Shown here one piece after another: positions 16,056 to 19,154 of a stretch of 19,154 nucleotides of DNA. The DNA is from an uncultured Fimbriimonadales bacterium (lineage in GTDB: Bacteria > Armatimonadota > Fimbriimonadia > Fimbriimonadales > GBS-DC), in contig CALAMM010000150.1 of assembly GCA_937925775.1 (NCBI GenBank), forward strand, positions 1-19,154. Reading direction: 5' to 3'. A program made the position numbers and the translations under genes. Positions within the stretch are counted from its first letter, which is position 1, and each line of letters begins with the position of its first letter. Under the pieces are notes generated by a model. That model saw only the letters and a list, made by a program, of their open reading frames with translations, had not been told where the DNA came from and did no database searches.

Positions 16056-16879
16056 CACCCGAGCTTCAGGCGAAGTACGAGCGGCTACAGGCGATTCTGC
16101 AGGAGATGGGCGCGGTGGTCGTCGGGCTATCGGGCGGTGTGGATAGCACGCTGCTTACCAAGGTTGCCCACGACACGCTGGGCGACCGATGCCTTGCCGT
16201 GATTGGCAAGTCGGAGGCGTTTCCCGAGGGCGAGATTGAGGAAGCGTTGCGCCTTGCCCAGCAGATGGGCGTGCGCGTGCGCGTCGTCCCCACGCACGAG
16301 CTGCAGAACCCCCTCTTTCAGGTGAACCGCCCCGACCGCTGCTATCACTGCAAGACTGAGCTGTTCGGCGTGCTGCGCCGCGTCGCCGACGAGGAGGGCA
16401 TCGCGTGGATTGCGGACGGAACCCATGCCGACGATACGAGGGATTACCGCCCCGGAATGCGTGCAGCGAAGGAGCATGGCGTGCGTGTACCCCTGCTGGA
16501 AGCGGGGTTCACCAAAGCGGACATCCGCGCCCTCGCAAGACATCTGGGACTGCCTATCTGGGATAAACCCTCCTTTGCCTGCCTCTCCAGCCGATTCCCT
16601 TACGGCACGCTCATCACACGCGAACTGCTCCAGAAGGTTGACCGAGCCGAGCGCTACCTTCGCGAACTGGGCTTCCGACAGGTGCGCGTGCGCCACCACG
16701 ACACGATTCTACGCATCGAGGTAGAGCCTCACGACTTCGAGCGCGTCCTGCAGCATGCCTCCGCGATTGTCGCGCATATGAAGTCGCTCGGCTACCTCTA
16801 TGTCACTCTGGATCTGGAGGGCTACCGTTCAGGCAAGATGAATGATGTGTTGCAGCAGCGCACGATGCAGGGTGAGTAA
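16052..16879 (+). CDS. larE: ATP-dependent sacrificial sulfur transferase LarE-like
   Basis: A 275-residue PP-loop enzyme. LarE adenylates and then thiolates the pyridinium dicarboxylate precursor of the nickel-pincer cofactor. The SGGVDS pyrophosphatase loop is at 27-32. Three cysteines stand out: Cys97 and Cys100 in RCYHCK and Cys177 in FACLSSRFPYG. Single-Cys LarE proteins sacrifice the residue equivalent to Cys177; forms with three Cys have been linked to a 4Fe-4S cluster acting as sulfur carrier, so this one is probably the cluster type. The ATG at 16052 is chosen because it overlaps the preceding stop (ATGA) and starts just before the PP-loop; the frame is open further upstream to 16004. 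larA, larB and larC are not in the window, so the actual pathway is unproven. Confidence 0.87.
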   Translation: MTPELQAKYERLQAILQEMGAVVVGLSGGVDSTLLTKVAHDTLGDRCLAVIGKSEAFPEGEIEEALRLAQQMGVRVRVVPTHELQNPLFQVNRPDRCYHCKTELFGVLRRVADEEGIAWIADGTHADDTRDYRPGMRAAKEHGVRVPLLEAGFTKADIRALARHLGLPIWDKPSFACLSSRFPYGTLITRELLQKVDRAERYLRELGFRQVRVRHHDTILRIEVEPHDFERVLQHASAIVAHMKSLGYLYVTLDLEGYRSGKMNDVLQQRTMQGE

Positions 16880-16947
16880 TCCGCTACGGCGGACTGCATG
16901 ATTCAAAGCCAAAGCTCAGAAATCTTGATTTTTTCAAGGGGTAAGGC

Positions 16948-16977
16948 TTGACTTTTTTGATCTCCATCGGGTATCAT
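16948..16977 (+). promoter_or_regulatory. promoter of the DUF2089-DUF4097 operon
   Basis: TTGACT (16948-16953), an 18-base spacer and TATCAT (16972-16977) make the best sigma70-type promoter in the window. The -10 ends 10 bases before the ATG at 16988. The ATG at 16976 overlaps the -10 and therefore cannot be the start of this transcript. Confidence 0.75.
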
Positions 16978-16987
16978 GCGGCGCATT

Positions 16988-17380
16988 ATGAAAAAGCAGC
17001 ACACCCAGCCGACGCGCTGCCCAATCTGCAGCGGGAAGCTAATCGTTACGCAGGTCGCTTGCGAAGAGTGCGGTTTGAGCATATCGGGGCAGTTCCTGCC
17101 GAACCGCTTCAGCCAGCTCGATAGCGAGCAGTTGGAGTTTTTGGAGGTCTTTCTGCGGAATCGCGGGATGCTGGCGGGGGTGGAGCGAGAGCTGGGAATC
17201 AGCTATCCCACCGCGCGGAACAAGCTGGACGCCCTGCTGCTGGCGCTGGGGTTGACCCCGACCACAACCGAAGATTTGAACGGACATCTCGCAAAGCAGC
17301 GACGCGAGATATTAGACCTGCTGGAGCAGGGCTTAATCACCGCCGAAGAAGCGGCGCGGAAACTGCGCAACCTAAAGTGA
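16988..17380 (+). CDS. DUF2089-family zinc-ribbon/HTH protein
   Basis: A 130-residue putative DNA-binding regulator. A four-Cys zinc ribbon is formed by Cys11, Cys14, Cys25 and Cys28 (CPIC...CEEC). A helix-turn-helix-like region at about 57-85 (RNRGMLAGVERELGISYPTA) matches the DUF2089 pattern. The last part, residues about 105-128 (REILDLLEQGLITAEEAARK), is a short helical motif that recurs at the N-terminus of the next protein. Start: the ATG at 16988 rather than the upstream ATG at 16976, because the promoter -10 covers the latter; the transcript is probably leaderless. The DUF4097 gene follows 13 bases after the stop with AGGAGG between. Function as a stress regulator is plausible from context but not shown. 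Confidence 0.85.
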   Translation: MKKQHTQPTRCPICSGKLIVTQVACEECGLSISGQFLPNRFSQLDSEQLEFLEVFLRNRGMLAGVERELGISYPTARNKLDALLLALGLTPTTTEDLNGHLAKQRREILDLLEQGLITAEEAARKLRNLK

Positions 17381-17393
17381 AGGAGGTACACCG

Positions 17394-18629
17394 ATGAACA
17401 GCCGACAGGAGATGTTGATGCGGATCCTGCACTTGATGCAGCAAGGCACAGTGTCGCCTGAAGAGGCGGCGGATTTGATTGACGCGCTCTATGAAGTGGC
17501 GCCTGAGCCGAGCGCGGCGCAACCCGGTGATACCCCCAAGGAAGGCGACGGGAGTGCGCAGCCTGTGCGCGGGCTGTTCGACCAGCTCCTCCGCGCAGTG
17601 GAAGAGACCGTCAAAGCCACAGGGCAGGCAGTACGCAGCGTGAACTGGCAACAAATCGGGCAAAGCGTGCGCGAGCAGACCCAGCGCAGCATCGACGAAC
17701 TGCGCAAAGTGGTGGACGAGCTTGAAAAAGGCGACTGGTCCTTGGGACGGTGGGGCAAGCATGAGGTCAACTTAGAGCAGACGATGGACTTCGCGATTGT
17801 TGGGGGGCAATCGCTGTCCATCGAACTCCCCGCAGGCGATCTCCACATCGTGGGCGGTTTCGACGGGGGACGGGTCGAAGCCGACATCCGCCTGCGGGGA
17901 GCCGACCCGCAACGCCTCGAGCAAGTCAAGGCGACCTACAGCCTGACTTTCGAACAGACCGAGCAAGGTGTGCGCATCACCGCACCGCAACTGGAGGGCG
18001 ACCTGCGCCAGAAAGTGAACCTTCGGCTGCGGGTCCCGCGCCAGCTCAACCTGCAAGTGCACCTGGAACGCAAGGGCGATATCGAGGTCGAGAAACTCGA
18101 CGGCGCGGTCGACCTGCGCACCCCACACGGCGACATCACCCTGCGCCACCTACGCGGGAGTGCGAAACTCGAAACCGTCGACGGCGACATCCACATCCAC
18201 GACTTGCAGGGCGAGCGCGTCGCCATCACGGTGGTACACGGCGACATCATCCTGCGCGATTTGAAGGTGGAAAGCGTCGCGATTCAGGCGACCCACGGCG
18301 ACACCGAAACGGAGCGTATCGTCGCCCGTAATTTTACGGTGGAGACGGTGAGCGGCGACATCGAGCTCGACCTGCTGGAGCCAGTCTGCGGCGCAGTGCG
18401 CTTAGCCACCGTCAAGGGCGACATCACGGTCTACACGCCCGACGGCAACGACTGCACCGTGCAGATGCAGACGACCGCAGGCGAGGTTCAGTGTGCGCTG
18501 GAGTGCAAAAATGTCGAGTCGAGTCGGCGTCACTACACCGGCGTTGCTGGCGATGGGACGGGAACCCTCGCGCTGGAGACCGTTCACGGGGACTTGCGCG
18601 TTCTGCTGCGCGCACACGAGACGGCTTGA
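17394..18629 (+). CDS. DUF4097-type beta-repeat protein with N-terminal helical motif
   Basis: A 411-residue protein. The N-terminus (about 4-33, MRILHLMQQGTVSPEEAADL) repeats the helical motif found at the end of the preceding protein. A linker and charged helices follow (about 59-112, LFDQLLRAVEETVKATGQAV and IDELRKVVDELEKG), perhaps a coiled coil. From about 130 onward it is a run of beta-helix-like repeats with a recurring V-x-GDI step: KGDIEVEKLDG, HGDITLRHLRG, DGDIHIHDLQG, HGDIILRDLK, SGDIELDLLE, KGDITVYT and HGDLRVLLR. This matches DUF4097 proteins such as YvlB/LiaG-type relatives, some linked to cell-envelope stress. No signal peptide or membrane helix is evident, so it should be cytoplasmic. 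AGGAGGT lies 6 bases before the ATG. A strong terminator follows. Confidence 0.87.
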   Translation: MNSRQEMLMRILHLMQQGTVSPEEAADLIDALYEVAPEPSAAQPGDTPKEGDGSAQPVRGLFDQLLRAVEETVKATGQAVRSVNWQQIGQSVREQTQRSIDELRKVVDELEKGDWSLGRWGKHEVNLEQTMDFAIVGGQSLSIELPAGDLHIVGGFDGGRVEADIRLRGADPQRLEQVKATYSLTFEQTEQGVRITAPQLEGDLRQKVNLRLRVPRQLNLQVHLERKGDIEVEKLDGAVDLRTPHGDITLRHLRGSAKLETVDGDIHIHDLQGERVAITVVHGDIILRDLKVESVAIQATHGDTETERIVARNFTVETVSGDIELDLLEPVCGAVRLATVKGDITVYTPDGNDCTVQMQTTAGEVQCALECKNVESSRRHYTGVAGDGTGTLALETVHGDLRVLLRAHETA

Positions 18630-18655
18630 GCCAGCAACTCAAGGTGAGACCGATT

Positions 18656-18683
18656 GCCCCCGCGAGTGCGGGGGCGTTTTTTT
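18656..18683 (+). terminator. intrinsic terminator after the DUF4097 gene
   Basis: GCCCCCGC-gagt-GCGGGGGC, an 8-bp GC stem with a 4-base loop, is followed by G and seven Ts. It is the only textbook Rho-independent terminator in the window and closes the DUF2089-DUF4097 operon. Confidence 0.9.
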
Positions 18684-18739
18684 GCTGATGGACTCGTGCT
18701 GACGATGTTCGTGGGGTTCGGGAAGATTCCCAAAGTGCC

Positions 18740-18762
18740 CCCGACGCGGCGTCGGGTAAAAT
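18740..18762 (+). promoter_or_regulatory. palindromic operator-like site abutting a -10 element
   Basis: CCCGACGC-G-GCGTCGGG (18740-18756), a perfect 8-bp inverted repeat around one base, directly touches TAAAAT (18757-18762). The repeat would fill the spacer of the promoter for the thioredoxin-fold gene, the normal place for a repressor or activator of the spacer-binding type. No clear -35 was found. There is no T-run, so a terminator is less likely. Confidence 0.5.
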
Positions 18763-18780
18763 AGCATGGGAGGCGCGACG

Positions 18781-19095
18781 ATGCGGATTGAACTGTTCTA
18801 CTACCCAGAGTGTCCCTCGCACGAGCGTGCGCTGGAGCTGATTCACGAAGCGCTGGCGCAGGAGGGCATCTCGGCGGAGGTAGTAGTGGTTCGCATCGAC
18901 ACGCAGGCACAGGCGGAGCAACACCGCTTCATCGGCTCGCCCACCATCCGCATCAATGGGCGCGAGCTCCAACCTCAGCCCCACCTGCCCTACCGCCTGA
19001 CCTGCCGCACCTTTCAACTGGAAGACGGACGACTCGCGCCGCTCCCCTCGCTGAGCATGCTCCGCGAGGCTATCCGCCACAGTGAAGGAGGTTGA
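18781..19095 (+). CDS. small thioredoxin-fold protein
   Basis: A 104-residue protein with a thioredoxin-like pattern: a first strand MRIELFYYPE, Cys11-Pro-Ser-His14 at the position of the CxxC motif, a helix (HERALELIHEALAQ), a second strand (AEVVVVRID), and IGSPTIRINGREL, which contains the SPT turn equivalent to the cis-proline loop. Cys75 in YRLTCRTF is conserved in the relatives I recall. With only one Cys in the active-site loop it is not a classical disulfide reductase; Cys11-Cys75 pairing or thiol/metal binding are options. The ATG at 18781 is chosen because GGGAGG at 18768-18773 lies 7 bases upstream; the ATG at 18766 overlaps that site. A redoxin gene starts 5 bases after its stop. 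Confidence 0.75.
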   Translation: MRIELFYYPECPSHERALELIHEALAQEGISAEVVVVRIDTQAQAEQHRFIGSPTIRINGRELQPQPHLPYRLTCRTFQLEDGRLAPLPSLSMLREAIRHSEGG

Positions 19096-19099
19096 GGCT

Positions 19100-19154
19100 A
19101 TGGAAATCGGTCAATCGGCGTATGACTTCGAACTGCCCGGCGTGGACGGCAAGA
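19100..19154 (+). CDS. redoxin/peroxiredoxin-like protein (5' end only)
   Basis: Only 18 codons are visible: MEIGQSAYDFELPGVDGK. The pattern G-x(3)-DFELPGVDGK is typical of the N-terminus of AhpC/TSA-type redoxins and related thioredoxin-family proteins. AGGAGG at 19086-19091 lies 8 bases before the ATG, and the gene follows the small thioredoxin-fold protein by 4 bases, so the two form an operon. Peroxiredoxin versus TlpA-like reductase cannot be decided without the catalytic region. Confidence 0.65.
   Translation, partial: MEIGQSAYDFELPGVDGK

Noticed and set aside
16880..16947. Terminator for larE (TCCGC-tacg-GCGGA and CTTGA...TCAAG)
   Set aside because: Both stems are only 5 bp, and the T-run lies inside the second loop, not after a stem; too weak to call.
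16976..16987. ATG at 16976 as the DUF2089 start
   Set aside because: It overlaps the TATCAT -10 box, so it would not be in the transcript; the four residues it adds (MRRI) have no support.
1..19154. tRNA, rRNA, CRISPR arrays, insertion sequences or prophage genes
   Set aside because: None seen on either strand; no regularly spaced repeats, transposase motifs or cloverleaf-like segments were recognised.

Overview
The window is a GC-rich, gene-dense stretch of a bacterial chromosome. It suggests a diderm, aerobically respiring bacterium: there is a TamB-like outer-membrane biogenesis protein, a haem A synthase for haem-copper oxidases, the futalosine-pathway enzyme MqnE for menaquinone, lipoate synthase, GlnD and type IV pilin-like proteins. 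The combination of short class III pilins, a DUF2089/DUF4097 pair and many leaderless-looking starts makes me think of Armatimonadota or a nearby lineage. That is an impression from gene style, not a placement; no rRNA or marker tree is possible here.

Layout. (1) Positions 1-4979, minus strand: lipA followed by an overlapping, very long TamB-like gene that runs off the left edge. (2) 5056-10748, plus strand: glnD; acs, which is split by one missing base; a strong hairpin; ctaA. (3) 10774-12800: mqnE, then a nine-helix membrane protein whose promoter lies in the end of mqnE. This protein carries all three signatures of presenilin-type GxGD intramembrane aspartyl proteases. (4) 12948-13894: two tandem pilin-like genes (the second frameshifted at its processing site) and palindrome-rich spacers. 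(5) 13895-14617, minus: a short-chain dehydrogenase, divergent from (6) 14677-16879, plus: a tightly packed unit of a catalytically incomplete ALDH-like protein, an anchored NTF2-like protein and LarE. (7) 16988-18629: a DUF2089 zinc-ribbon/HTH protein and a DUF4097 beta-repeat protein with a clear promoter in front and a textbook intrinsic terminator behind. (8) 18781 to the end: a small thioredoxin-fold protein and the start of a redoxin, behind a palindromic operator-like site.

How genes work together. ctaA and mqnE are 25 bases apart and both serve the respiratory chain. The ALDH-like, NTF2-like and LarE genes are translationally packed. The DUF2089 and DUF4097 proteins share a short helical motif (C-terminal in one, N-terminal in the other) and look like a regulatory pair. 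Five genes (lipA, ctaA, the presenilin-like gene, the SDR gene and the DUF2089 gene) have a GGTATnnT -10 element ending only 7-10 bases before the start codon, which implies leaderless transcripts. Two genes (acs and the second pilin) each lack a single base; this could be assembly error or real decay.

No tRNA, rRNA, CRISPR array, insertion sequence or transposase was seen. No stretch over 300 bases lacks a gene.
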